DNA of 64,000 nucleotides from Algisphaera agarilytica. Its GTDB lineage: Bacteria; Planctomycetota; Phycisphaerae; Phycisphaerales; Phycisphaeraceae. How positions within the stretch are numbered: position 1 is the first letter of the stretch; each line of letters begins with the position of its first letter. Positions 1 to 7,872 of this stretch are shown in pieces. The stretch lies in assembly GCF_014207595.1 (NCBI RefSeq), contig NZ_JACHGY010000001.1:1814812-1878811 (forward strand). The letters run 5' to 3'. The notes beneath the pieces were generated by a model. The model worked only from the letters and a program-made list of their open reading frames with translations, made no database searches and was not told the DNA's origin. The translations under genes were made by a program, and so were the position numbers.

Positions 1-336
1 GAGGTGGCGGTGGATTCCGCGACCCTTTTTTTGCAGACCTACCGTTCCGGCCGACTGTTTAACAAAAGCGACGTAGTCGAATTCCTGGTCAACGGCGAGG
101 AGGAGTCGTTGGCCATCACTGGCTTTGACCTCCGCCCACGCAAAGCGGGCATGGCGGGCCGGACCCAGATCGACCGGAGCGACGAGGTGGTGGAAATGAA
201 ACTGGACCGCGAGGCGCTGCTGGCTCTGGGTGAGTCGCGGAGCTTGACGGTTCACGAAGGTCGCGTCGTCCTGACGTTTGATCAGGACGACCTGGCGGGT
301 CTCCGCGCGGTTGCCCTGCGGATGGGTCAGGAGTAG
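1..336 (+). CDS. Hypothetical protein, 5' partial
   Basis: The reading frame is open from the first base, so the true start probably lies outside the window; a GTG at base 4 is only the first possible start inside it. The visible ~111 residues are acidic and soluble with no membrane segment, signal peptide or motif I recognise. Its TAG stop lies within the first arm of a palindromic repeat (GTAGGTCAGG type), so the present C-terminus was probably set by insertion of that repeat. It converges on flgM, but nothing in the sequence ties it to flagella. Confidence 0.6.
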   Translation, partial: EVAVDSATLFLQTYRSGRLFNKSDVVEFLVNGEEESLAITGFDLRPRKAGMAGRTQIDRSDEVVEMKLDREALLALGESRSLTVHEGRVVLTFDQDDLAGLRAVALRMGQE

Positions 337-405
337 GTCAGGCATGCCTACCTGACACGGCTCATATGTACAGAGGCATACGTCAGGCAAGCATGCCTGA
401 CCTAC
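333..405. repeat. Inverted repeat, GTAGGTCAGG family, copy 1
   Basis: The arms at 333-356 and 382-405 are inverted copies of each other. Each arm is itself near-palindromic around GGCATGCC, so the element can fold as nested hairpins. Related elements lie at 35819-35887 and 51607-51673, where the arm core reads GTCTTCGAC instead. The left arm contributes the TAG stop of the preceding gene. Confidence 0.85.
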
Positions 406-429
406 GGCCCCAAAGGTGAACACAAAAAG

Positions 430-460
430 AAGCCCCCCACCTTGCGGCGGGGGGCTTCGG
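430..460 (-). terminator. Rho-independent terminator of flgM
   Basis: Read on the minus strand, a GC-rich stem (GAAGCCCCCC paired with GGGGGGCTTC, 4-5 nt loop) is followed by CTTCTTTTTG. It lies about 45 bp past the flgM stop codon and points the right way. Confidence 0.85.
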
Positions 461-504
461 CGTCTTGAACGGTGGAAATCGGGGTGGCGAAAAGCCGACT
501 CGGT

Positions 505-780
505 TTAGCCGAGGTCTTGAGCGAGGCCTTCGATCGCGGCGTTGAGCTTCGCGTCGGATTCGTACGTGCCGTTGGCGATCTCAGCACGGACACGGGCGAC
601 CAGGTCTTCACGCACTTCGGGGATGTCGGCCAGCTTGGCGAGGATCTTAGCGGTGTCGGACAGCTCGATCTGATCCGAGCCGCGCGACACATCGGTCGAC
701 GAAGCCGCGGGGCGTTCGATCTTGCCCGTGGGCAGGTACGACGCGGCGCTGGGGCCATTGAGGGGGGCGATGTCACTCAT
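505..780 (-). CDS. flgM: Anti-sigma-28 factor FlgM family protein
   Basis: 91 residues with the FlgM C-terminal signature: IELSDTAKILAKL followed by VREDLVARVRAEIANGTY and a short final helix. FlgM binds and inhibits the flagellar sigma factor FliA until the hook-basal body is finished. The first ~35 residues are Pro/Ser/Ala-rich and look disordered, as usual for FlgM. An AAGGAG lies 11 nt before the ATG, and a strong terminator follows the gene. No other flagellar gene is seen in this window, so it stands alone here. Confidence 0.85.
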   Translation of the reverse strand: MSDIAPLNGPSAASYLPTGKIERPAASSTDVSRGSDQIELSDTAKILAKLADIPEVREDLVARVRAEIANGTYESDAKLNAAIEGLAQDLG

Positions 781-1175
781 AAAAGCAAAAACTCCTTGCC
801 CACGGAACGGCTAGCTGAGCTCAGCTTCGGAGCGGTGTCCAACGGGGAACACCTAGCTGATTCAAGCCGCCGCGGCGGGCTCGTCTTACGGGATTCATAT
901 CGCCAAGGAAGGGGCTGAACCTTGAAGATATGCCGCACGACACAATTGTACGCTAACCGTATCAAAAACAAACATTTAAAGAAAATTAGATTCGGGCGAA
1001 TGTTGCATAAGTCCGCTAACAACCCCCCCGCCACTACTGGTGTCGGGTGCTCCAAACCGTGGATTACACACGGTTTATCCGCAGTCATGAACAGCGTTTA
1101 GCGTCGTTTGGGGGCACCAAACAGAATACGAAAAAATATGCAAAAAAGTTTTCCGCCGGCCTCCATGAATTTTGA
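781..1175. other. Intergenic region between folP and flgM
   Basis: About 395 bp without a credible gene. The part at 930-1000 is AT-rich (tracts near 960-985) and probably carries the flgM promoter on the minus strand. I could not find a pair of -35/-10 boxes with good spacing. The rest downstream of folP shows no clear hairpin terminator. Confidence 0.4.
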
Positions 1176-2075
1176 TCAGCCGTGGTGCACGGCCCACGCC
1201 GCGATCGCCGCCTGATGATTCAGGGCCACATCGTGTACGCGGAAGAGCGGGACGCCCGCGGCCACGCCCAGGGCCGTGGTCGCGGCGGTGCCCCCGGCCG
1301 GGTCGGGCTCGATCTTGCCCTCGGGGTCGCCCTGCAGTTTGGCGAGGAAGCTCTTGCGGCTGGTACCCAGCAGCACGGGTTGGCCGGTGGCGACGTATCG
1401 CGGCATCGCCCGGAGGATGGCCAGGTTGTGTTCGACCGTCTTGCCGAAGCCGATGCCCGGGTCGATCACGACTTGCGAACGCTCGACGCCCGCCGCCACC
1501 GCCGCCTCGACGCGCTCGGCGAGAAACGCCTCGATCTCTTGCACCACGTCTTCGTAGCTCGGCGCAGCCTGCATGCTTTTGGGTTGGCCGTGCATATGCA
1601 TCAGGCAGATCGGGGCGCTTCGCTCGGCCGCGAGGGTAAGCATGCCCGGGTCTTCGCGGCCGGCGCTGATGTCGTTGAGCATCCCCGCCCCGGCATCCAG
1701 CGCGGCGCGGGCAACCTTGGCCTGCGTGGTGTCGATGCTGATCGCCACGTGTTCGTAGCCCTCGCCGTCGAGCGTGTGGCGGAGCGCTTCGATCACCCCC
1801 GCGGTCCGCTGGATCTGCTGGTCGGCCGAGACCCGCTCCGCCCCGGGCCGGGACGACTCGCCGCCGACGTCGATCAGGTCGGCCCCCTCGCGGGCCATGA
1901 CCAGCCCGCGCATCACCGCGACATCCAAATCGTCGTACTTCCCGCCGTCGCTGAAACTGTCGGGCGTGAGGTTGAGGATGCCCATGAGCCGGGGCCGGTC
2001 GAGCGTCATGGTGGGTCGGCCGGGGAACCGAAACTCGGCGGCGGCGGTCGGGTTGTCGGGGGTGGTCGGATTCAT
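1176..2075 (-). CDS. folP: Dihydropteroate synthase
   Basis: 299 residues, the usual DHPS length. It joins 6-hydroxymethyl-7,8-dihydropterin pyrophosphate to p-aminobenzoate in folate synthesis. The TIM-barrel motifs appear in order: MGILNLTPDSFSDGG (loop 1), DVGGESSRPGA (loop 2), SIDTTQAKVA, NDISAG, DPGIGFGKT, GTSRKSFL (Lys and Ser of the binding site) and RVHDV. The stop of the upstream MATE gene lies only 12 bp before this start, so the two are probably cotranscribed. The ~22 residues before the barrel are Pro/Thr-rich, so the exact start is uncertain. Confidence 0.95.
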   Translation of the reverse strand: MNPTTPDNPTAAAEFRFPGRPTMTLDRPRLMGILNLTPDSFSDGGKYDDLDVAVMRGLVMAREGADLIDVGGESSRPGAERVSADQQIQRTAGVIEALRHTLDGEGYEHVAISIDTTQAKVARAALDAGAGMLNDISAGREDPGMLTLAAERSAPICLMHMHGQPKSMQAAPSYEDVVQEIEAFLAERVEAAVAAGVERSQVVIDPGIGFGKTVEHNLAILRAMPRYVATGQPVLLGTSRKSFLAKLQGDPEGKIEPDPAGGTAATTALGVAAGVPLFRVHDVALNHQAAIAAWAVHHG

Positions 2076-2087
2076 GGGGGTGGCGAG

Positions 2088-3506
2088 TTACACCTTTACT
2101 TTAAGCCAGCCGCCGTGGAAGAACCGGCTGGTAAAGAGTACCCCGCGCATCAGCAGCTCACCGCACAGCGCGTACCACACGCCGATGAGCCCCATCTCCA
2201 GCGTCACGCCGAAGACCCACACCGCCGGTAGCCGGATGCACCAGGTCGAGAAGTTCGACAACAGCATCGGCCAGCGGGTGTCGCCGGCCCCACGCATTGC
2301 TTCGCTGAGGATCAAGTAGCTGCCGAAGCCCAACTGAACAAAGCCGCAGATCCGCACCAGCGTCGGGCTGATCGCCAGGAGTTCGGGCTGGTCGGTCATC
2401 AGCCGCACCCACAGGGTCGGGAACAGGACAAACGTCACGCCCATCAGCGTCATGATGCCCACGCCCACCGCCCAGCAGTACACCACCGCCCGGCGGGCCA
2501 GCGCCTCGCTGCCCGCGCCCAGGTATTGCCCCGCCAGGGTCGCCGCCGCCACGCCAAACGCCATGCCCGGCAGGAAGCTGATGGCTTCGATGCGGATCGC
2601 CACGATATGCGCACCTTGCAGGGCCGAGCCGTCGCCGGCGATGTCGTTGACCGCGATGAAGCCGACGATCATGAGCACGAAGAAGTTGCCCAGCCAGTGG
2701 CCGAAGCGATCGACGAGGTTGGGCACCGCGATGCGGACGATGCGTTTGATGGTGTGGGCGTGGGGCTGGAGCCGGTGGGGCCGGAGGCGGATTGGGCCGT
2801 TGGGCCGACGCAGGACAAATAGCGTGAGTGCCGCGCCGACGACCCAGGCCACCGCGGTGCCGGTCGCGATGCCCGCCACGCCGTAGCCGCGCGCGACCAG
2901 GCTGACGGTCAGCGCGATGTTGACGATGTTGACCCCGAGCATGATCCAGAACGGGCTTCGCGTGTCGCCCGCCGCAGACAAGGACATCCCGCCGACAAAC
3001 AGGATCGCCGCGACCGGCGTGGCCAGAGCGACGATGCGCAGATACGTCGTGGCCAACGCCAGGCTCTCCTCGCGCAGCCCCGCCCAGCCGCTGATCAGCC
3101 CGGCCATGGCGTACACGATGGCGCCGACGATCACGCCCCAGCCGACCGCGAGGATCAGCGCTTGTCCGAGACCGGCGTTCGCCAGGCCACGGTGGCGTCC
3201 GCCGACCGCACGAGCGATGAGTGCTGCGCCGCCCGAGCCGACCGCCATCATGAGCAGGCCAAGCAGCCAGCCCATGTAGGCCGCCACCGCGATCGCGTTG
3301 GTTGCCTCGACCGACAACCGCCCCGCCACCGCGGTGTCCACCGTCGATACCAGCCAGCTCAGCAACTGCTGCAGGAACGGCCACACCGCAAGCACATAGA
3401 CCTGCCGCGGCAGCGACAGCCCTTCGAGCTTCCCGCCCAGGGTGACCTCGGCGGGGCTCGATTCGGGATTATCGATTTCGGATTCGGCGGCGACGGCTTG
3501 AGTCAT
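2088..3506 (-). CDS. MATE family efflux transporter
   Basis: 472 residues with about 12 hydrophobic segments in two similar halves, the plan of MatE (NorM/DinF-like) drug or metabolite antiporters. Typical pieces are the first-helix region around FLQQLLSWLVSTVDTAVAG and SEAMRGAGDTRWPM in the C-terminal half, mirrored by SLSAAGDTRSPFW in the N-terminal half. The substrate cannot be read from sequence. It sits between ribD and folP on the same strand with short gaps (37 and 12 bp), so the three may form one transcript. Confidence 0.9.
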   Translation of the reverse strand: MTQAVAAESEIDNPESSPAEVTLGGKLEGLSLPRQVYVLAVWPFLQQLLSWLVSTVDTAVAGRLSVEATNAIAVAAYMGWLLGLLMMAVGSGGAALIARAVGGRHRGLANAGLGQALILAVGWGVIVGAIVYAMAGLISGWAGLREESLALATTYLRIVALATPVAAILFVGGMSLSAAGDTRSPFWIMLGVNIVNIALTVSLVARGYGVAGIATGTAVAWVVGAALTLFVLRRPNGPIRLRPHRLQPHAHTIKRIVRIAVPNLVDRFGHWLGNFFVLMIVGFIAVNDIAGDGSALQGAHIVAIRIEAISFLPGMAFGVAAATLAGQYLGAGSEALARRAVVYCWAVGVGIMTLMGVTFVLFPTLWVRLMTDQPELLAISPTLVRICGFVQLGFGSYLILSEAMRGAGDTRWPMLLSNFSTWCIRLPAVWVFGVTLEMGLIGVWYALCGELLMRGVLFTSRFFHGGWLKVKV

Positions 3507-3543
3507 GGAAGGGGGATCATAGCCCGCCGAGGTTGGCAGAAAC

Positions 3544-4593
3544 CTACATATTATTCGGAAGGTTCACGCGGTAGTCGAGCAGCACGTCGTCGCCCAACCG
3601 TTCGACGTCGATCAGCGACAGCTCCAAAGCGTCGTCCATCGTCTCGCAAACCAACCCTTGGACGGCAGGAAGAGCCGCGGCGTCGCCGACGAGCTTGGGG
3701 GCGGTGAATACGAGCAGTTGATCCACGAGATTCGCTTGCAGCATCGCCCCGACCAACGTCGCGCCGCCCTCGACCAGGATGTTGGTCACGCCCTCGCCGG
3801 CGAGCTGCTTCAGTTCTTCGCGCAGGTCGCCCTTCAGCACCGTCACAGGCGGGCCGTTGTCGAGCAGCATCTTCGCGTCGGCGGGTAGGCGTCCCGAGCG
3901 GTCCACGACCAGGCGACGGGCGGTGCGGAGGACGTGGGACGTGTCCGCGGGCCGGGCGGTCAGCGACGGGTTGTCCGTGATCGCGGTGCCCACCCCGACC
4001 ATGACCGCGTCCATCCGGCCGCGGATCTGGTGCACCCTGTCCCGGGATGCTTCGTTGCTGATCCATTGGCTGTGCCCCGTCGCGGTGGCGGTCTTGCCGT
4101 CGAGCGTCTGGGCCCACTTCACGATGACCCACGGCAGCCCGTTGGTGACACGCTTGATAAACGCTTCGTTGAGTCGTTGTGCCTCGGCCTCTTTGATGCC
4201 GACTTCCACCTCGATCCCCGCGTCGCGCAGCATCGCGATGCCGCGCCCCGCGACCTCGTGGTACGGGTCCTGCATCGCGATGACCACGCGCCCGATGCCC
4301 GCATCGATCAGCGCCTCAGCACACGGCGGCGTCTTGCCGTGGTGCGAGCAGGGTTCCAACGTGACACACATCGTCAGGCCACGCGGGTCGATGCCCTTGG
4401 CCTTCGCGTCCGCCAACGCATTGACCTCGGCGTGGGCTTCCCCACATTTTTCGTGGTAACCCTCAGCCACGATGTCCCCGTCGCGCAGCAACACCGCCCC
4501 GACCATCGGGTTTGGCTCGACTCGTCCGCGCCCCCGCTCGGCCAACGCCAACGCCCGCTCCATCGCTTTGCTTACCAATTCTGCATCATTCAC
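3544..4593 (-). CDS. ribD: Riboflavin biosynthesis protein RibD (deaminase/reductase)
   Basis: Bifunctional enzyme for steps 2 and 3 of riboflavin synthesis. The N-terminal CDA-type deaminase has HAEVNAL and the zinc site PCSHHGKTPPC; the C-terminal RibD reductase has KWAQTLDGKTAT and ITDNPSLTARP. I chose the GTG at 4593 (349 residues) because a GGAAAGG stretch precedes it; a TTG ten codons upstream (4623) also fits. It is divergent from the AsmA-like gene at 4693. Other rib genes are not in this window. Confidence 0.92.
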   Translation of the reverse strand: MNDAELVSKAMERALALAERGRGRVEPNPMVGAVLLRDGDIVAEGYHEKCGEAHAEVNALADAKAKGIDPRGLTMCVTLEPCSHHGKTPPCAEALIDAGIGRVVIAMQDPYHEVAGRGIAMLRDAGIEVEVGIKEAEAQRLNEAFIKRVTNGLPWVIVKWAQTLDGKTATATGHSQWISNEASRDRVHQIRGRMDAVMVGVGTAITDNPSLTARPADTSHVLRTARRLVVDRSGRLPADAKMLLDNGPPVTVLKGDLREELKQLAGEGVTNILVEGGATLVGAMLQANLVDQLLVFTAPKLVGDAAALPAVQGLVCETMDDALELSLIDVERLGDDVLLDYRVNLPNNM

Positions 4594-4692
4594 CGGCGGG
4601 CCGCCCTTTCCTGAGACGAACAACCTGACATACTATCTAATGTCGGTTCACAACCGCTCCACGGGGTCACCCAGCTCGAAAGAAGGCTCGTT

Positions 4693-5535
4693 ATGAAAAA
4701 ACTCATTGTCCGCGGCGGACTTGTTCTCATCGCTCTCGTCGTTGTTGGCGTGGTCGTGCTCTACTTCTCACTCAACGGCATCATCAAGAACGTCGTCGAG
4801 ACCCAGGGCACCAAGGCCACCGGCGTCGCCACCACGCTCAGCAGCGTCAATCTCAACCCGTTGGGCGGGGCGTTGGCCCTGAGCGATTTCGAGCTGGCCA
4901 GCCCCGAGGGCTTCACCAACCCGTCACTGTTCAAGCTGGGTGGGGCCGACGTCCAGGTGGACACCAGCACCCTGCCGATCCCGGTGATCGGCAACAAGGG
5001 CGACGAGATCGTGGTCGATCGCGTGTACATCGACGGGGCCGAGGTCGTCGTGGCCTTTGAGAACGGCAAGCTGAACCTGAAGGAACTGCTTAAGCAGATC
5101 GAAGAGAACGCCGGGGCCAAGGAAGACAAGCCCGCCGGCGAGGACGCCCCGGCCGAGGAAAGCGAAACGAAGGGCGTGCTCATCAAGGACCTGAAGATCA
5201 CCAACACCAAGGTCCGCGGCGAGATCAGCCTCGTGCCCGGCACGCCGCCGGTGCCGGTGGACTTCGTGATCGCCAACATCGAAGAGAGCGACTTCCGCGA
5301 AGCCGACACCGGTGCGGTCATCGGCTACGTTATCGAGACCATCATGCTCAACGCCACCACCGAGGTGTTCAAGCAGGTCGAGGGCCTGGGCGATGTGGTC
5401 GGCGATCTGGGTGACCTCGGCGTCAAGGCCGTCGAAGACCTCGGCGGCGAAGCGACCAAGGCGATCGATGGTGTCGGAAAGAGCCTCGAGGAAGGCCTCG
5501 GCGGATTGCTCGGCGGGCAAAAGAAAGAAGAGTAA
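4693..5535 (+). CDS. AsmA-like membrane-anchored protein
   Basis: 280 residues. One N-terminal membrane helix (about residues 5-28, VRGGLVLIALVVVGVVVLYF) with a positive MKK start is followed by a region of the AsmA/DUF748 style: LSSVNLNPLGGALALSDF, DVQVDTSTLP and VYIDGAEVVVAFENGKLNLKELL. Next comes an acidic linker of ~22 residues and a C-terminal amphipathic stretch rich in Gly, Asp and Leu. AsmA-like proteins act at the envelope in lipid transport or outer-membrane assembly. The assignment rests on pattern, not on a catalytic residue. An AGAAGG precedes the ATG. Confidence 0.6.
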   Translation: MKKLIVRGGLVLIALVVVGVVVLYFSLNGIIKNVVETQGTKATGVATTLSSVNLNPLGGALALSDFELASPEGFTNPSLFKLGGADVQVDTSTLPIPVIGNKGDEIVVDRVYIDGAEVVVAFENGKLNLKELLKQIEENAGAKEDKPAGEDAPAEESETKGVLIKDLKITNTKVRGEISLVPGTPPVPVDFVIANIEESDFREADTGAVIGYVIETIMLNATTEVFKQVEGLGDVVGDLGDLGVKAVEDLGGEATKAIDGVGKSLEEGLGGLLGGQKKEE

Positions 5536-5561
5536 GCAGCGCGATACTTGGGTGATTGTTT

Positions 5562-5706
5562 TCGGATCGCCTGCGCGGCGGGCGGCAGGGGCTCTGCCCC
5601 TGCACCCCGAAGGCAATAAAACGACCGATGCACCACGAGCCTGCGCGATTCGATGGGGGTACAGGGGGATATCCCCCTGCCGCCCGCCGTGCAGGCGACC
5701 TGCAGA
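5562..5706. repeat. Long imperfect inverted repeat with inner hairpins
   Basis: The outer arms CGCCTGCGCGGCGGGCGG and CCGCCCGCCGTGCAGGCG face each other. Two inner hairpins (CAGGGGCTCTGCCCCTG and AGGGGGATATCCCCCT) lie inside. It fills the gap between two convergent genes and may act as a bidirectional terminator, but it lacks a T-tract and looks more like a dispersed palindromic element. Confidence 0.7.
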
Positions 5707-5729
5707 TTTAACTTAAGAGTTTCAATTTC

Positions 5730-6587
5730 TTATTCGATCACGATCGACGCGGGGTCGAAGTTCACTTTCGGCGGCTGGGGGTTCATCTTGTCGAGTGTTT
5801 CGACGAGCACCTTGGTGATCAGCAGGTTGCGGAACCACCGCCGTTCGCCGGGGACGACGTACCACGGGGCGTGGTCGGTTGAGCACTTGGAGAGGGTCGT
5901 GTTGAACTCTTCCATGTACTCCTCCCAGTGTGCCCGTTCGGTGAGGTCTTCGGGGTTGAACTTCCAGTGCTTGTCGGGCCGATCGAGTCGGCGTTGGAGG
6001 CGCTGCTTCTGGTAGTCCTTGGAGATGTGGATCATGAATTTGACCACCGCGGTACCTTCGTCGGTGAGCATCTTTTCGAACGCGTTGATGTGGTCGTAGC
6101 GCTGCTTAATCACGTCTTTCGGGGCCCAACCCTTGACCTTGACGATGAGCGTTTCTTCGTAGTGCGAGCGGTTGAACACGCCGATGTTGCCGTCGGCAGG
6201 GGTGTGGTGGTGGACGCGCCAGAGGTAGTCGTGGGCGAGCTCTTCCTTGGTCGGGGCTTTGAACGAAGTGACCTGGCAGCCCTCGGGGTTGACCGGGCCG
6301 AACACGTGGCGGACGGTGGAGTCTTTGCCCGCGGCGTCCATCGCCTGGAGCACGACGAGCAGCGATCGCTTACCCTCGGCGTACAGCCGTTCCTGCAAGT
6401 CGACGAGGTGGTGGGACAGTGCGCCGAACGCGTCCTGGCCGTAGTCCTTCTCGATCGGGCCTTCGTAGCGGGTCGGGCGGTCGTGGACATCGACGCCCTT
6501 GCCGGGCTTGACGATGTAGTCGTCGGTGTCGAGCTGTTGGTCGAGGAGCGAAAGGTCGAAGTCGGCGAGGTGGGCGGGTGGTGTCAA
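5730..6587 (-). CDS. Polyphosphate kinase 2 family protein
   Basis: 285 residues, the length of single-domain PPK2 enzymes, which move phosphate between polyphosphate and nucleotides. Seen: Walker A-like LQAMDAAGKDSTVRHVF, PTKEELAHDYLWRVHHHTP, GVFNRSHYEETLIVKV, the lid region RRLDRPDKHWKF, and WYVVPGERRWFRNLL. This pattern matches the PPK2-related polyphosphate:nucleotide phosphotransferases, probably class III, but substrate preference (AMP or ADP) is not decided by sequence alone. Start taken as TTG at 6587; no in-frame ATG lies before the P-loop. It follows the 6605-7807 gene by 17 bp. Confidence 0.88.
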   Translation of the reverse strand: MTPPAHLADFDLSLLDQQLDTDDYIVKPGKGVDVHDRPTRYEGPIEKDYGQDAFGALSHHLVDLQERLYAEGKRSLLVVLQAMDAAGKDSTVRHVFGPVNPEGCQVTSFKAPTKEELAHDYLWRVHHHTPADGNIGVFNRSHYEETLIVKVKGWAPKDVIKQRYDHINAFEKMLTDEGTAVVKFMIHISKDYQKQRLQRRLDRPDKHWKFNPEDLTERAHWEEYMEEFNTTLSKCSTDHAPWYVVPGERRWFRNLLITKVLVETLDKMNPQPPKVNFDPASIVIE

Positions 6588-6604
6588 GGAATCGGTGTCC
6601 TGAG

Positions 6605-7807
6605 TTAGGGGTCCGGGCCGGACCCGTTTTCGGCGTATTCCATAGCATACTCCAGCGCGAGCAACGCCTCGCCCAGGCGGTACATCCGGTCGGGCCCGTC
6701 GTACTCGGGGAGGCCTGAGCTCTGGCCGATGACGCGGCGGGTGGCGACCTCGGCCGTGCGGCGGTCATCGAGCTTGACCGCCAACCGCAGCAGCGGCGCC
6801 CAGGTCTCGACGCCGGCCCAGGTGTCCTGCTCGCCGCGCAGCCGACGCCCGGTGTCCGCGTGGTAGTACAGCCGCAGCTGGGGCATGCGGTCTCGCGCGA
6901 ACTCCAGCACCCGCTGCGAGACCGCGGGGTTGGTCCGCGCGCAGCGCTCCGCCACGGTGAGGACGTTGCTGAGCTGTTCGATTCCGTTGGCCGAGTACAG
7001 GCCGTCGCCCACAAGGTGGGGCATAACCGTGGCCACCTCGGGGCGGATCATCTGGTGCAAGAGTCCCGCGGGGGTTTGGGCGTTATCGATGAGTTTCGCG
7101 GATTCGGCCACGACTTGATCCCAATCTTCTTTGCCTTCCAGGCCCGCCTCTATCACGGTGGTGAGCAGGTCGGGGTCGTAGTCGACGAGGAACGAGTTGG
7201 TGATGAAGTTGTAGATGTCCGGGTGGAGGTTGAAGTAGTTGCGGATCATCCAGGTGCCGTTGTCGCGCGCGGCGTGGCGGGCGTAGGCGTCGAGGATCAG
7301 GGCGACGGTGGCGCGGTCTTCGTCGAGGCCGAAGGCTTCGCTGCCGTGCCAGAGCGCCTCGGCGGCGCGGAGGGCTTCGGTCGTGCCCGACGCGTCTTGC
7401 TGGAGCTCGCCTTCGGGTGGATTGGGGCGGTAACGCCACGCGACCATGCCGTGAGCGGGGTCGCCGGGGACACGCTCGACCAGGAGCTGGGTCAGGATGA
7501 TCTCGCGCAGCGGGTTGTAAAGCGCGCGGTCGTTCGACATCGCGGCGAAGGTGGCGAGTTGGGTGACGTCCACGGCATAGACCGCGCCGTCCTCGCGCTG
7601 CAGCTCGCCGTTCTGCACCGAAGCGAACGCCGCGGCCCGCAGCCGATCCCGCGCGGCGGCGACGTCGGTGTCGGCATACTTCGCGCTGCGCTGCGACACC
7701 GCGATCCAGACCGCGGGGACCACCAGAAGCAGCAGCAACACCCGCACCGGCGTCCAGAATCGGCGGTCGGGCGTCTGCAATCGGGTTGAATCCAAGTCCT
7801 GCATCAC
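6605..7807 (-). CDS. Membrane-anchored alpha-helical protein of unknown function
   Basis: 400 residues: a short cytoplasmic start, one membrane helix (about residues 22-40, VRVLLLLLVVPAVWIAV), then a long helical, probably periplasmic domain. Passages such as GTTEALRAAEALWHGSEAFG and TWMIRNYFNLHP recall the (alpha/alpha)6 fold of GH8-like proteins, but I see no catalytic acid pair I could defend. It lies directly upstream of PPK2 on the same strand and is divergent from anmK, with a perfect 13-bp inverted repeat between the two starts. Confidence 0.65.
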   Translation of the reverse strand: MMQDLDSTRLQTPDRRFWTPVRVLLLLLVVPAVWIAVSQRSAKYADTDVAAARDRLRAAAFASVQNGELQREDGAVYAVDVTQLATFAAMSNDRALYNPLREIILTQLLVERVPGDPAHGMVAWRYRPNPPEGELQQDASGTTEALRAAEALWHGSEAFGLDEDRATVALILDAYARHAARDNGTWMIRNYFNLHPDIYNFITNSFLVDYDPDLLTTVIEAGLEGKEDWDQVVAESAKLIDNAQTPAGLLHQMIRPEVATVMPHLVGDGLYSANGIEQLSNVLTVAERCARTNPAVSQRVLEFARDRMPQLRLYYHADTGRRLRGEQDTWAGVETWAPLLRLAVKLDDRRTAEVATRRVIGQSSGLPEYDGPDRMYRLGEALLALEYAMEYAENGSGPDP

Positions 7808-7825
7808 GTTCGATTTTACTCGCCC

Positions 7826-7855
7826 AAAGCCCGGGGATGGCTATCCCCGGGCTTT
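7826..7855. repeat. Perfect inverted repeat between divergent genes
   Basis: Thirteen-base arms AAAGCCCGGGGAT and ATCCCCGGGCTTT are separated by GGCT. The element ends 17 bp before the anmK start and 19 bp from the opposite start. It is not placed as a terminator for either gene, so it is either a regulatory hairpin/operator or another dispersed palindrome. Confidence 0.75.
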
Positions 7856-7872
7856 GCCTGCATCATGGAGCC

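Noticed and set aside
1182..2319. Long plus-strand frames opposite folP
   Set aside because: They are antisense to a gene with complete DHPS motifs and have no motif of their own.
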